Source: Kibdelosporangium philippinense (GTDB taxonomy: Bacteria; Actinomycetota; Actinomycetes; Mycobacteriales; Pseudonocardiaceae). Taken from it: a DNA stretch of 64,000 nt. Shown here in pieces: positions 27,079-35,803 of this stretch (position 1 is the first letter of the stretch; each line of letters starts with the position of its first letter). The DNA lies in contig NZ_JAJVCN010000003.1 of the NCBI RefSeq assembly GCF_021390435.2, forward strand, positions 1,307,501 to 1,371,500, in the 5' to 3' direction. Both the position numbers and the translations under genes were made by a program. The notes below the pieces were generated by a model. The model had not been told where the DNA came from. It worked only from the letters and a program-made list of their open reading frames with translations, and made no database searches.

Positions 27079-27114
27079 AAAAAGGACCCCGGCCTGGCGG
27101 CCGGGGTCCTTTTT
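27079..27114. terminator. Bidirectional Rho-independent terminator
   Basis: Perfect 16-bp stem (27079-27094 with 27099-27114), 4-nt loop, with A5 on the left and T5 on the right, so it works in both directions. It lies 10 bp beyond the BI-1 stop and separates that gene from repeat locus B. Confidence 0.93.
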
Positions 27115-27123
27115 CTAGGTTTG

Positions 27124-27936
27124 TTAGTCGCTGCTGTTTAGCGCCCAGAGGAGGCGCAGGATTTCTACGTAGAGCCAGACCAGGGTGGTCATCAGGCCGA
27201 ATGCCGCGTACCAGGCCCACTTCGATGGGAGACCTTCACGGATCATTTGGTCCGCCAGGTCGAAGTCGAGCAGGAGCATGAATGCGGCGATACCGATCAC
27301 CACGAGGCTGAAGACGATCGCCAGCGTGCCGTTGCCTCGGATGCCCATGTTCACACCGAAGAGGCCGAGCACGAGGTTGACCAGCATCAGCAGGAAGGCG
27401 CCACCGGCGGCGGCGATGATCCACTTGGTCAGCTTCGGGGTTACCTTGACCGCACCGGTCCGGTAGACCACCAGCATCACGCCGAACACCAAACCGGTGC
27501 CCAGCAGCGCCTGCAGCGCGATCCCTGGCGCGAACATCTCGAACACGCCGGTCAGCGCGCCGAGGAAGACACCTTCGGCCGCCGAGTAGGTCAAGATCAG
27601 ACCCGGGTTGGGGGTCTGCTTGAAGATGACGATCAGCGAGATGACCAGACCGACGAGACCACCGACGATCAGCGGCGGCCACGGCTGGATCGACCCGCCG
27701 AGTACAAGGACGGCCGTGATGATGCCGGTCAGCAGGGCCACGCCCAGCGTCATGGCGGTCTTCATCACGACGTCGTCGACGGTGATCGGGCGGTCCGCCT
27801 GAGTCGGCGGCGCCTGGTCAACGCCGTATCCGGGCATCCCACCCTGTGGGTAGCCCTGCGGACTGCCGAAGCCCGCGTAGCCAGCGTTTCCGCGGCCCTG
27901 CAAGTTGCGGAACGCGGGGTTGCTCGAAGAACGCAC
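27124..27936 (-). CDS. Bax inhibitor-1/YccA family membrane protein
   Basis: A 270-residue membrane protein. The Gly/Tyr/Pro-rich N-terminal tail (NPAFRNLQGRGNAGYAGFGS) precedes seven hydrophobic segments from about residue 60, ending with LVWLYVEILRLLWALNS, the typical BI-1 C-terminal signature. GTG 27936 is preferred: it follows GGAGG by about five nt and yields VRSSSNPAFRNL, the usual family start, whereas the ATG 12 bp upstream overlaps that ribosome-binding site. BI-1 relatives are pH-sensitive calcium-leak channels in studied cases; the role in actinobacteria is unknown. Monocistronic with a strong terminator. Confidence 0.9.
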   Translation of the reverse strand: MRSSSNPAFRNLQGRGNAGYAGFGSPQGYPQGGMPGYGVDQAPPTQADRPITVDDVVMKTAMTLGVALLTGIITAVLVLGGSIQPWPPLIVGGLVGLVISLIVIFKQTPNPGLILTYSAAEGVFLGALTGVFEMFAPGIALQALLGTGLVFGVMLVVYRTGAVKVTPKLTKWIIAAAGGAFLLMLVNLVLGLFGVNMGIRGNGTLAIVFSLVVIGIAAFMLLLDFDLADQMIREGLPSKWAWYAAFGLMTTLVWLYVEILRLLWALNSSD

Positions 27937-28163
27937 CTGATCCTCCATGGGCCTGTTGTGGCCTTCACCGGGTCCAACGGCCGAACGTGCCCGTGTGTTC
28001 CCGTCGGGTAAAGCAGATTTTACTCAGATCGATCCGACCAAATCGATCAGGTTACGGCGCAGCCTAACGTGTCCGGATGGGGTGATGTGTGCCGTTCGTA
28101 ACCTTCACCTGCGGTTTTCAACCTCGTGTAACGTCCGCGCATCGTGCGTCTACCTTGTGGGTG

Positions 28164-29249
28164 ATGGGTGCACGCAGAGCGAGGAACTGGCGGCCGATCA
28201 CGTTGGGCGTCGCGTTGATCGTGACCTTCGTGATCCTCCTGGTAATCGGCATGCAAAAACCGGAAGGCACGCAGCCGGAGCCAGTGGCGTCGGCCACACC
28301 TGGAGACTGGCTGCGCAAGCTCGCTCCTGGCGAGCGTCCGCCACAGTTCGTGCTGTTCTCCTTCGACGGCGCGGGCGCGCACGACCAGTGGCAGCGCCTA
28401 CTCGACCTGGCCGGACGGTCGAACGCGAAGTTCACCGCGTTCCTGTCCGGCGTGTACCTGCTCGCTGACGACCAGCGCAGGCAATACACCGCGCCCGGCC
28501 AGCCTGCGGGCCAGTCGACGATCTCGTTCGGGGGATCACCTGATCAGGTCAGGACCCGGATCGCCGACCTGAACGCCGCGATGGCCCGTGGAGTGGAGAT
28601 CGGGACCCACTACAACGGCCACTACTGCAGCCCGCGATGGACAACACAGCAGTGGCAGTCCGAGCTGAACCAGTTCCTCCAGTTCGTCGACCAAGCAGGC
28701 GTACAGGGCCTGAAACTGGACGCGACGACCATCAAAGGCAGCAGGCTGCCGTGCCTCGAAGGCAAGTTCGACGCGGTCTTCGACGCGATGAAAAGCCGCG
28801 GCCTGACCTACGACTCCAGCCAGGTCTCCGACGGCGTGCTGTGGCCAGCCAAGGAGCGCGACATCTGGGAGTTCGCCCTGCCGATGGTCCGGATGCCGGC
28901 CGTGAACAACAAAAAGGTCACAATGGTCGACTACCAGATCTGGGAGGCGCTCAACCGCTCGAAGGACGACAAGTCCAAGCGCGACGAGTACGCCAGGGCG
29001 ACGCTGGAGGTCTACCGCGCGGCCTACGACGCCACGCTGCGCGGAAACCGCGCGCCGCTGTTGATCGGCAACCACTTCCTCGACTGGGCGGGCGGCGGCT
29101 TCGGTGTGGCCGCCGAGCAGTTCATGGCCGAGGTGTGCGGCAAGCCGGAGACCGTGTGCACGACGTTCTCCGACGTCATCAAGTGGATGGACGCGCAGGA
29201 CCCGGCCGTGCTCGAACAGTTGCGGAAGCTGCCCGCCGCGCAAACGTAA
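28164..29249 (+). CDS. Membrane-anchored polysaccharide deacetylase-like protein
   Basis: A 361-residue protein with an N-terminal anchor (ITLGVALIVTFVILLVIGM, about residues 12-30) and an exported NodB-like domain. FVLFSFDGAGAHDQW supplies the metal-binding Asp, and GVEIGTHYNGHYC the HxxxH metal motif. The remainder (KSRGLTYDSSQVSDG, PLLIGNHFLDWAGGGFG, CGKPETVCTTFSDVIKWMD) follows the pattern of actinobacterial deacetylase-like lipid-anchored proteins of about 360-400 residues. A cell-wall or capsule glycan is the likely substrate. ATG 28164 is chosen so that the chain starts MGARRARNWRP; the frame extends 75 bp upstream without a better ribosome-binding site. Confidence 0.85.
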   Translation: MGARRARNWRPITLGVALIVTFVILLVIGMQKPEGTQPEPVASATPGDWLRKLAPGERPPQFVLFSFDGAGAHDQWQRLLDLAGRSNAKFTAFLSGVYLLADDQRRQYTAPGQPAGQSTISFGGSPDQVRTRIADLNAAMARGVEIGTHYNGHYCSPRWTTQQWQSELNQFLQFVDQAGVQGLKLDATTIKGSRLPCLEGKFDAVFDAMKSRGLTYDSSQVSDGVLWPAKERDIWEFALPMVRMPAVNNKKVTMVDYQIWEALNRSKDDKSKRDEYARATLEVYRAAYDATLRGNRAPLLIGNHFLDWAGGGFGVAAEQFMAEVCGKPETVCTTFSDVIKWMDAQDPAVLEQLRKLPAAQT

Positions 29250-29310
29250 AGGCAACTTTTCCCTGCTGCCACCTCGTCACCTTGGGCAGGAGACGAAAAG
29301 GGAGGCAGCG

Positions 29311-29798
29311 ATGGGGGATCGCGACCAGGAGTTCGCGCAGTTCGTCGACGCGAACGCCGCCGGGCTCAGACGCACGGCTTCCTGTTGTGCGGTGATTGGC
29401 ACCGTGCCGAGGACCTGATCCAGGTCGCGTTCTTGAAGGTCTACAAGTCGTGGTCGAAGGTCTCGGCCTCGCCGCTCGGCTACGCAAGGCAGACGTTGAC
29501 CAACACGGTCACCGACGAGTCACGGCGGTTCTGGCGCAGGGAACGGCCGACGTACCCGTTGCCGGACGCCACGGCGGCGAGCGACGACCGGGACATGTCC
29601 ATCGATTTGCACCGGGCCATGTCCGCGCTGCCACCGAAACAACGCGCCGCTGTCGTGCTGCGCTACTGGGACGACCTGCCAATCGCCGAGGTGGCGCGGC
29701 TGCTGGGCTGCACGGAGGGAACCGTGAAAAGCCAGTGCGCCAAGGGGTTGGCCTCGCTGCGGGCAATGGTCGCGGACAAACTGGAGGGACACCGATGA
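29311..29798 (+). pseudogene. SigE-family ECF sigma factor gene, frameshifted in region 2
   Basis: A strong AAGGGAGG (29297-29304) precedes ATG 29311. The frame reads MGDRDQEFAQFVDANAAGLR, typical of the SigE-family N-terminus, but runs to a stop at 29418. From TTC 29379 the +2 frame continues exactly where the family should: FLLCGDWHRAEDLIQVAFLK, then DLHRAMSALPPKQRAAVVLR and EVARLLGCTEGTVKSQCAKG (region 4 HTH), ending GHR. One base is missing around 29377-29378, in what should be an Ala codon. The 3' fragment alone (from TTG 29385) would lack half of region 2. Either a real recent lesion or an assembly error; the stop still overlaps the next start as ATGA. Confidence 0.85.
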
Positions 29799-30599
29799 TC
29801 GACAATGAAAAGACGGAGGCCCGGCACCTGCTCGGCACGCTGCTGCACGACGAGCCCCCAGCCCCCGGTGAGCGTGGATGCGAAGGCGCTGATCCACAAA
29901 GGCCGCCGCCACACGATGATCGCGCGGTCGAGCGTGATTGGTGGCGTGAGCCTGGCGGTGGTGGGTGTGGTCTTCGGCGCCACGCTCACTCGGCCAGAAC
30001 CTGCGGAGATCCCGGTCGCCACGTCGTCGCCGCCCGTCCCCTGCCGGGTCGGCTCACCCGAGTGTCCGCCGGTCCACGTGTTCACGGAGGATCTTCGCGT
30101 TCGTACCCTGCTCGATGCCTTGCGCGCAGGCCGGTACCCCCCAGCGGGCATGACCGCGCAGGACCAGTGGACGGTGTACAGATTTGATGGTCCGACGGCG
30201 TACCAAGGCGGCGTGGCCGTCGGCGACAAGGACGGATTCGGCACCCTCAGCCTGTACATCAACAATGTCGGCGGGAACGGCACGTGCGCGACCCTCGACC
30301 GGATCGTGGACGAACGGCTGGGCGGCGGTCAGGCCATCAAGGACCTGTGGTTCGTCGACTGCCGCGACGTAACCCTCGACGACGGCGCGGCCGCCGCGAT
30401 CAGCAGGTACGAGGGCCGTGACACGGGCTATCAGAAAATCGCGGTGGACGCCGCGAAACCGGACGGCACCCGGGTCCGCTTCACCATCGACAACTTCGGG
30501 CCCGCCGTCATCAAGCCTGGGAGCACCCCGACCAGGCCCACGCCCCCACTGACCGGCGATGACCTGCTCAAGCTCGTCAAACAGCTTGGTGTCAAGTAG
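29795..30599 (+). pseudogene. Membrane-anchored partner of the SigE-family factor, frameshifted near its N-terminus
   Basis: ATG 29795 overlaps the sigma stop and reads MIDNEKTEARHLLGTLLHDE, a typical beginning for proteins encoded after SigE-family factors. After a C5 run (29862-29866) this frame becomes nonsense, while the next frame gives VSVDAKALIHKGRRHTMIAR, a transmembrane segment (SVIGGVSLAVVGVVFGATL) and a 190-residue exported domain ending KLVKQLGVK. Removing one C restores a continuous protein of about 266 residues. An alternative ATG 29805 reads straight into the downstream frame but with an improbable basic N-terminus. The intact protein is probably a regulator of the adjacent sigma factor; no zinc-finger motif is seen. 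Confidence 0.75.
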
Positions 30600-30651
30600 T
30601 AAGCGGCACACCGACCGGGTGACAGCGACACACCCGACTTGCGCGTAGATA

Positions 30652-31653
30652 ATGAAAACCGATATCAATGTCGGGGTGAAGATCGCTTTCGTCGGAAAGG
30701 GAGGCAGCGGCAAGACCACGCTCGCCTCGCTGTTCCTCCGCCACCTCGGCGCCGCCGGGCGGCCGCTCTTGGCCGTGGACGCCGACATCAACCAGCATCT
30801 GGCAGGCGCGCTCGGCGCCTCTGAGCCGGAAACCGTCGCATTGCCGACGCTCGGCGAGAACCTGCCACTGATCAAGAACTATTTGCGCGGTGACAACCCG
30901 CGAATCGCGTCGGCCGACGAGATGGTCAAGACCACCCCGGCTGGCCGCGGTTCGCGGGTTCTGCGCGTGGTCGAGGACAACCCGATCTACGACGCGTGCG
31001 TGCGCGAGATCGACGGCGTGCGGCTGGCTGTGACCGGCCCGTTCGGTGAGGATGACCTCGGCGTTGCCTGCTACCACTCGAAGGTTGGCGCGGTCGAGCT
31101 GATGCTCAACCACATGGCCGACGGTCCCGGCGAGTACGTCGTGGTCGACATGACCGCTGGCGCCGATTCCTTCGCGTCCGGCCTGTTCACCCGGTTCGAT
31201 GTGACGTTCCTGGTCTGCGAGCCGACCGTGCGCAGCATCGGCGTGTACCGCCAGTATCTGGGCTACGCCAAGGACTTCGGCGTCAAGGTCGCTGTGGTCG
31301 GCAACAAGATCTCCGATGAGGACGACCTCGCGTTCCTGCGTGACCAGGTCGGCGAGGACCTGCTGACCTGGGTGTCGCGGTCGGGGCACGTCCGCGCGGC
31401 CGAACGTGGCGAAGTCCGGCCAATCGATGCCTTCGAGCCGGAGAACCGCGAGGCGCTGCGCACGATTCAGGCACTTGTCGACGCGACCGGCAAGGACTGG
31501 CAGCGGTATCAGGACCAGGCCGTGGAATTCCACCTGCGCAACGCGCACGCGTGGGCCAACGAACGTGCCGGCCGGGATCTCGCCGAGCAGATCGACCCCG
31601 AGTTCACCCTTGGGGCGGTCGCGTTGGCGGGCTCGGGCGTCAACGCTGGATAA
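30652..31653 (+). CDS. CooC-like SIMIBI P-loop ATPase
   Basis: A 333-residue MinD/ParA-superfamily ATPase. The deviant Walker A KGGSGKTT (about residues 16-23), LLAVDADINQHL and the VVVDMTAGADSF switch region are closest to CooC-type nickel-insertion ATPases. After the ATPase core there is an extra 70-residue helical C-terminus (KDWQRYQDQAVEFHLRNAHA, AGRDLAEQIDPEF). ATG 30652 is used; GTG 30676 would give the more typical VKIAFVGKGG start. No carbon monoxide dehydrogenase, urease or hydrogenase gene is nearby, so a metal role is not supported here. The next gene follows after 28 bp and is probably co-transcribed. Confidence 0.82.
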   Translation: MKTDINVGVKIAFVGKGGSGKTTLASLFLRHLGAAGRPLLAVDADINQHLAGALGASEPETVALPTLGENLPLIKNYLRGDNPRIASADEMVKTTPAGRGSRVLRVVEDNPIYDACVREIDGVRLAVTGPFGEDDLGVACYHSKVGAVELMLNHMADGPGEYVVVDMTAGADSFASGLFTRFDVTFLVCEPTVRSIGVYRQYLGYAKDFGVKVAVVGNKISDEDDLAFLRDQVGEDLLTWVSRSGHVRAAERGEVRPIDAFEPENREALRTIQALVDATGKDWQRYQDQAVEFHLRNAHAWANERAGRDLAEQIDPEFTLGAVALAGSGVNAG

Positions 31654-31681
31654 CACCAAACCGCAGAACACGGAGGTATTC

Positions 31682-32074
31682 ATGTCCTTGGACGTGCCAA
31701 CCGCGTTGCTGGAAAAGGCTGAGCGTGGCGATGTCACCGACGCCGAGTTCGTCGACTGCGTCCGTGTGTCCCTGCCATACGCGTGGGATCTGATCAGCGA
31801 CGTGGCCGCGAGGGCCAAGGAGGGCACCGCGGAGTTCGCCGACAACACCACGCCGCCGCCGAGCGAGGCCGAGCGTGGCCAGCTGCTGCGCGCGCTGGCG
31901 TCCGACGCGATCCGCGGCGGGCTCGAGCGGCACTTCGGGGTGAAGCTCAGCTTCCAGAACTGCCACCGGGTCGCGGCGTTCCTTCCGTCCGCTGTGGACG
32001 GTGAACGGTACCGCAAGTTCATCTCGCCGCGTGGCCAGCTGCTCAACCAGAGCCCTGAGCTGCGCGACTGCTGA
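31682..32074 (+). CDS. Conserved small protein encoded with the CooC-like ATPase
   Basis: A 130-residue soluble protein. ATG 31682 has a strong GGAGG about six nt upstream. The sequence is MSLDVPTALLEKAERGDV..., a helical N-terminal half (DAEFVDCVRVSLPYAWDLIS) and a C-terminal half with SFQNCHRVAAFLPSAVDG and ISPRGQLLNQSPELRDC, containing four Cys in all. I do not recognise a domain. Spacing and direction point to an operon with the ATPase, so it may be its client or adaptor; the conserved-looking Cys could bind a metal or cofactor. A terminator hairpin follows immediately, closing the two-gene unit. Confidence 0.75.
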   Translation: MSLDVPTALLEKAERGDVTDAEFVDCVRVSLPYAWDLISDVAARAKEGTAEFADNTTPPPSEAERGQLLRALASDAIRGGLERHFGVKLSFQNCHRVAAFLPSAVDGERYRKFISPRGQLLNQSPELRDC

Positions 32075-32080
32075 CGCACG

Positions 32081-32119
32081 CCCCCTATGCGGCTGCCGAC
32101 GCGGCCGCATAGGGGGTTT
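32081..32119 (+). terminator. Terminator after the ATPase/small-protein unit
   Basis: Perfect 12-bp stem CCCCCTATGCGG (32081-32092) with CCGCATAGGGGG (32105-32116), 12-nt loop, then TTTA. It begins 6 bp after the stop codon at 32074. Confidence 0.85.
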
Positions 32120-32130
32120 ACTTACCGGTC

Positions 32131-34119
32131 ATGGCGACCTATCTGGTGACGGGTGCGACCGGGCTGATCGGCAGGCATTTCACGCGACGCCTGCTGGAAA
32201 CGGCCGACATCGAGCGGGTGTGGCTGGTCGTGCGGGCTTCGTCGCAGGACAAGCTGGCCAAACTGGTGCGCTCGTGGCCGACGCCGAACCTGGTGACCAT
32301 GGTTGTCGGCGACATCTCGCAACCGAGCCTGGGCATTTCCGAACGTGACCTGACCACGTTGCGCGGGCGCGTGGACAACGTCGTACACCTCGCGGCGCTG
32401 TATGACGTGACCGCAGATGACGAGGAAAGCACCGCGGCCAACGTCGACGGAACGCGTCACGTGATCGAGCTGGCTGAGGACATCGAGGCCGGGTGTTTGC
32501 ACCACGTCTCCTCTGTCGCGGTCGCCGGGGATTACGCGGGCTCGTTCTCCGAGGACATGTTCGACGTCGGGCAACGCCTGGTCACGCCGTATCACCGGAC
32601 AAAGTTCGAATCCGAGCGTCTGGTGCGCGAGCAGGACGCCGTGCCGTGGCGCGTGTACCGGCCCGCGATCGTGGTCGGGCACTCGCAGACCGGCGAGATG
32701 GACAAGGTCGACGGCCCCTATTACTTCTTCCCCGCGCTGTCGCGCCTCGCGGCTTTGCCGAGCGTTCCCGTTGTCGCACCGGACATTGGCAGCACGAACA
32801 TCGTTCCCGTCGACTATGTAGCGGACGCGTTGGCCCATCTCGTCGCGCAGCCTGGTTTGGACGGGCGGACGTTCCACCTGGTCAACCCGTCGCCGCAGTC
32901 GGGAAAGTCCGTCTACAACGCCTTCGCGCGCGCCGCTGGCGCGCCGACGGTCGATTTCGCACTGGGTGCTGGGCTGAGCAAGCCTTTGGTCGAGTTGGCG
33001 AAGCTCAGCGAGTATCTGCCCGGGTTCACGCTTGCCCGTGACGCGGTACTCGATCGGCTGGGCATTCCCCCGGTCGTGTTGTCGGCGCTGACGTTCGAGT
33101 CAACGTTCGAATCGGCCGAGACCCGTGCGCACCTGCCGGGACTCGAGGTTCCCGAACTGGCGTCGTACGCGGATGTGCTCTGGCGTTATTGGCGGGAACA
33201 CCTTGATCCGTTCCGGGCGAGGCGATCCGGGAGGCACGGGGAACTCGACGGCAGGCGAATCGTGATCACGGGCGCGTCATCCGGAATCGGCCGGGCGACG
33301 GCGTTGAAAGTCGCGGCGGCGGGTGGAATTCCGTTGCTGGTGGCGCGGCGGGCGGCCGAATTGGACGAGTTGCGTGCCGAGATCGTGGCAACGGGCGGTC
33401 GCGCGTACAGCTATCCATGCGATTTGACTGACGCGGAGTCCGTGACCAAGACCGTCGCGCTGATGCTGGAGGAACACCCGGCCGTCGACATGCTCGTGAA
33501 CAATGCCGGGCGTTCGATTCGCCGGTCGATCAGGCTGTCGTACGACCGTTTCCATGACTACGAGCGGGCGATGGCGATCAATTACTTCGGCGCGGTCCGG
33601 CTGATTCTGGCGCTTTTGCCGCATATGACCGAAAGGCGTTTCGGGCATATCGTGAACGTGTCCTCGATCGGTGTCCAGGGAATCGCGCCCCGGTTCTCGG
33701 CATATGTCGCGTCCAAGGCCGCGCTCGACTACTTCAGCAAGATCGCGGCGACCGAGACACACGGCGCCGGAGTGACGTTCACGACCGTGCATATGCCGCT
33801 GGTGCGCACCCCGATGATCCGACCTACGAAGCTCTACGACGCCTTCCCGGCGAAATCACCCGATCAGGCGGCGGACATGGTGTTGGAAGCGTTGCGTGAC
33901 CGTCCGAAGCACATCGGTACGCCGACCGGTTACGTCATCCAAACCGCCTACACGCTGGCCCCAGCCCTGGTCGACGCCATCGCCTACCAGGGCTATCGGG
34001 TGTTCCCGGACTCGACGGCCGCAGGCGGCGAAGGCCGTGTCAAGTTCGGCAAGGGTGAACGAAAATTGTCCGCCGCGGCCGCCGCACTGGTCAGATTGGC
34101 CAGAGGGTTCCACTGGTAG
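32131..34119 (+). CDS. Fused fatty acyl-CoA reductase-like/short-chain dehydrogenase
   Basis: A 662-residue two-domain protein. The N-terminal extended SDR (TYLVTGATGLIGRHFTRRLL, GDISQPSLG, VVHLAALYDVTADDE, YHRTKFESER as the YxxxK) resembles the NAD-binding reductase domain of fatty acyl-CoA reductases. From about 370 a classical SDR follows: RIVITGASSGIGRATAL, MLVNNAGRSIRRS, NVSSIGVQG, YVASKAALDYF. This order is that of mycobacterial bifunctional acyl reductases (AcrA1-like), which take acyl-CoA to aldehyde or alcohol. It probably acts on long-chain acyl groups in wax or cell-envelope lipid metabolism. Monocistronic between a terminator and the DivIVA-like gene 29 bp on. Confidence 0.85.
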   Translation: MATYLVTGATGLIGRHFTRRLLETADIERVWLVVRASSQDKLAKLVRSWPTPNLVTMVVGDISQPSLGISERDLTTLRGRVDNVVHLAALYDVTADDEESTAANVDGTRHVIELAEDIEAGCLHHVSSVAVAGDYAGSFSEDMFDVGQRLVTPYHRTKFESERLVREQDAVPWRVYRPAIVVGHSQTGEMDKVDGPYYFFPALSRLAALPSVPVVAPDIGSTNIVPVDYVADALAHLVAQPGLDGRTFHLVNPSPQSGKSVYNAFARAAGAPTVDFALGAGLSKPLVELAKLSEYLPGFTLARDAVLDRLGIPPVVLSALTFESTFESAETRAHLPGLEVPELASYADVLWRYWREHLDPFRARRSGRHGELDGRRIVITGASSGIGRATALKVAAAGGIPLLVARRAAELDELRAEIVATGGRAYSYPCDLTDAESVTKTVALMLEEHPAVDMLVNNAGRSIRRSIRLSYDRFHDYERAMAINYFGAVRLILALLPHMTERRFGHIVNVSSIGVQGIAPRFSAYVASKAALDYFSKIAATETHGAGVTFTTVHMPLVRTPMIRPTKLYDAFPAKSPDQAADMVLEALRDRPKHIGTPTGYVIQTAYTLAPALVDAIAYQGYRVFPDSTAAGGEGRVKFGKGERKLSAAAAALVRLARGFHW

Positions 34120-34148
34120 ATCTGGACACGGCGGGTAGCCTCGCGGGC

Positions 34149-34979
34149 ATGGCTCCCGCCGATGCCCCTATACCGCTCGGTTTCGACGTGGTCCGCCACG
34201 GATACGACCGCGCGCAAGTGCAACAGCACGTCACCAATCTGGAGTCCAACCTGCGGCGGCTGACTGCGGACCGGGACAACGCCCGCGCCCAGTCGGCCGA
34301 GTTGAGCAGACAAATGGAAGCCATGCGTGCGGAACTGACCAAGTTGCACGCGCAGGTCAACGGCGCGACCCAGCCGATGAAGCAAGCCGACGAGGTGCAC
34401 AAGCAGCTGCGGGTAATGCTGGAGGTGACCCGTGCGGAAGCACTGGAAATCACGGCACGGGCGCAAGCGGCGGCTGAGCAGACGTTCGCGACCGCGCAGC
34501 AGGCCTCATCGGCGTTGCGCAGCCGCTATGAGTTCCTGGTCGCCGACCTGGAAGCGCAACAAGTCCAGATGCAGGCCGAGCACAAAGCGGCGCTGGAGAA
34601 AACCCGCGCGCAACTGACGCAGATGTCGGCCGAGGCGGAGCAACGCCGGAGCACATTCGGCGAGCAGGCGGACGCGCAGCACCGTCAGGTCGAGCAGGAA
34701 TTCGAGTCGGCGATGGCGGCGCGAAGGGCGGCGTTGGACCAGGAAATCGCGGACCGCCGAATTTCCAGCAAGCGCGAAGCGGACAAGCTGGTCGCGGACG
34801 CGACTTCGGAAGCTGACCGCCGCACAACGGAAGCGCAGCAGAAAATCGACCAGCTGACCGGTTTGCGGCAACGGGTTTCGGAGCGGCTGCGGGAAACCGG
34901 CCAGCTGCTCAGCCAAAGCTCGAACCTGCTCGAGCCCTTGGACACCGAAGCCGACATCATCACAGGTAAAAGCTCGTGA
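34149..34979 (+). CDS. DivIVA-like coiled-coil protein
   Basis: A 276-residue protein. The N-terminus (PLGFDVVRHGYDRAQVQQHV) resembles the DivIVA/Wag31 membrane-curvature domain, F-x-x-V-x-x-GYD-x-x-QV. A continuous coiled coil follows from residue 30 to about 255 (LESNLRRLTADRDNARAQSA, EQVLEVT-type heptads, DAQHRQVEQEFESAMAARRA). Likely a polar or septal scaffold or filament-type cytoskeletal protein, as in other actinomycetes. Its TGA stop (34977-34979) lies inside palindrome P4, whose other arm holds the stop of the convergent hydrolase gene. Confidence 0.8.
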   Translation: MAPADAPIPLGFDVVRHGYDRAQVQQHVTNLESNLRRLTADRDNARAQSAELSRQMEAMRAELTKLHAQVNGATQPMKQADEVHKQLRVMLEVTRAEALEITARAQAAAEQTFATAQQASSALRSRYEFLVADLEAQQVQMQAEHKAALEKTRAQLTQMSAEAEQRRSTFGEQADAQHRQVEQEFESAMAARRAALDQEIADRRISSKREADKLVADATSEADRRTTEAQQKIDQLTGLRQRVSERLRETGQLLSQSSNLLEPLDTEADIITGKSS

Positions 34980-35017
34980 GTGGTTAGTCGTGTTAGAACA
35001 CGACTAACCACTCACGA
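34974..35017. repeat. 44-bp dispersed palindrome, copy P4
   Basis: Perfect inverted repeat with inner stem GTCGT/ACGAC and centre GTTAGAAC. It contains both stop codons of the convergent genes that flank it: TGA 34977-34979 on the plus strand and TGA 35012-35014 on the minus strand, each read as TCG-TGA from the element's end. Confidence 0.92.
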
Positions 35018-35803
35018 GACCTGAGCTGCGCGGATGCAGGTTTCCAGGATCGTGCGGGCCACGAGTTCCGGCTCGTCGTGCATGGGCACGTGCCCGCAGC
35101 GCGGCAATGTGACGTGCCGTGCCTCGGGAAGAAGCTGAGCGGCCCGGCGCGCCTGTGTGGGCCACAGGATCCGGTCGCGCGTGCCCCAGGCGACCGTGAC
35201 CGGCACGGTCGGCGCGACGCTGCGGAAGAAGTACTCACGCCCGGCCCGCGCCACCGCGTCGAACCCTGGCGCAGCGGCCATGGAAGCCAGGTCCGCCAGC
35301 ATGACCTCGACCGGAACCCGTGACGGGTGCCCGAAAAGCAAGCTTCCGCTCGCCATTCGCAGGGATTTACGGGACATCACGGCTACCCGGGTCCGTTCGG
35401 GCCACCGCGCGGTCGCCCGGATCATGGTGAGCAGCCCCAATGCCCATGACCTCGCGCGCGGCGTGGTCCAGAAACCCGCTGGCGCCAAGGCAGTCACCGA
35501 ACTGGCATGCCCCGCGGACGCCAGTTCCAGTGCGAGCATGCCGCCAAGCGAGTTGCCTGCGATGTGCGGCTTGTCTATCCCCAGGGTTTTGAACTTATCC
35601 ACAGCCGCATCCACAGCCGCGGCGACCGTGTACGGCTCCGGCAAAGACGGCGAAAGACCGAATCCGGGCAGGTCCATCGCGATCACGTCGTGCGACGCGG
35701 CCAGCCGGTCCATCACCGGTTCCCATGCCTGCCAGCGGTGTCCGATGCCGTGCAGGAGCACCAACGGGCTTCCTGAGCCACGGCGTTCGTAGGAAATAGT
35801 CAT
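35012..35803 (-). CDS. Alpha/beta-hydrolase
   Basis: A 263-residue alpha/beta-hydrolase: oxyanion segment LVLLHGIGHRWQAWEP, nucleophile elbow GNSLGGMLALELA (Ser near residue 97), acid in the GTRDRILWP loop and the His in RCGHVPMHDEPELVA. There is no signal peptide. Its ATG overlaps the stop of the preceding EphD-like gene as ATGA, so both are translated from one message and probably act in the same lipid or xenobiotic pathway. Substrate unknown. The stop codon is supplied by palindrome P4. Confidence 0.88.
   Translation of the reverse strand: MTISYERRGSGSPLVLLHGIGHRWQAWEPVMDRLAASHDVIAMDLPGFGLSPSLPEPYTVAAAVDAAVDKFKTLGIDKPHIAGNSLGGMLALELASAGHASSVTALAPAGFWTTPRARSWALGLLTMIRATARWPERTRVAVMSRKSLRMASGSLLFGHPSRVPVEVMLADLASMAAAPGFDAVARAGREYFFRSVAPTVPVTVAWGTRDRILWPTQARRAAQLLPEARHVTLPRCGHVPMHDEPELVARTILETCIRAAQVS

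Noticed and set aside
26681..27220. Minus-strand open frame of about 179 codons across locus B (and similar ones at 7348-7782 and 51713-52003)
   Set aside because: It translates repeat arrays in arbitrary frames, crosses a strong terminator and overlaps the BI-1 gene; the frame is not conserved between copies.
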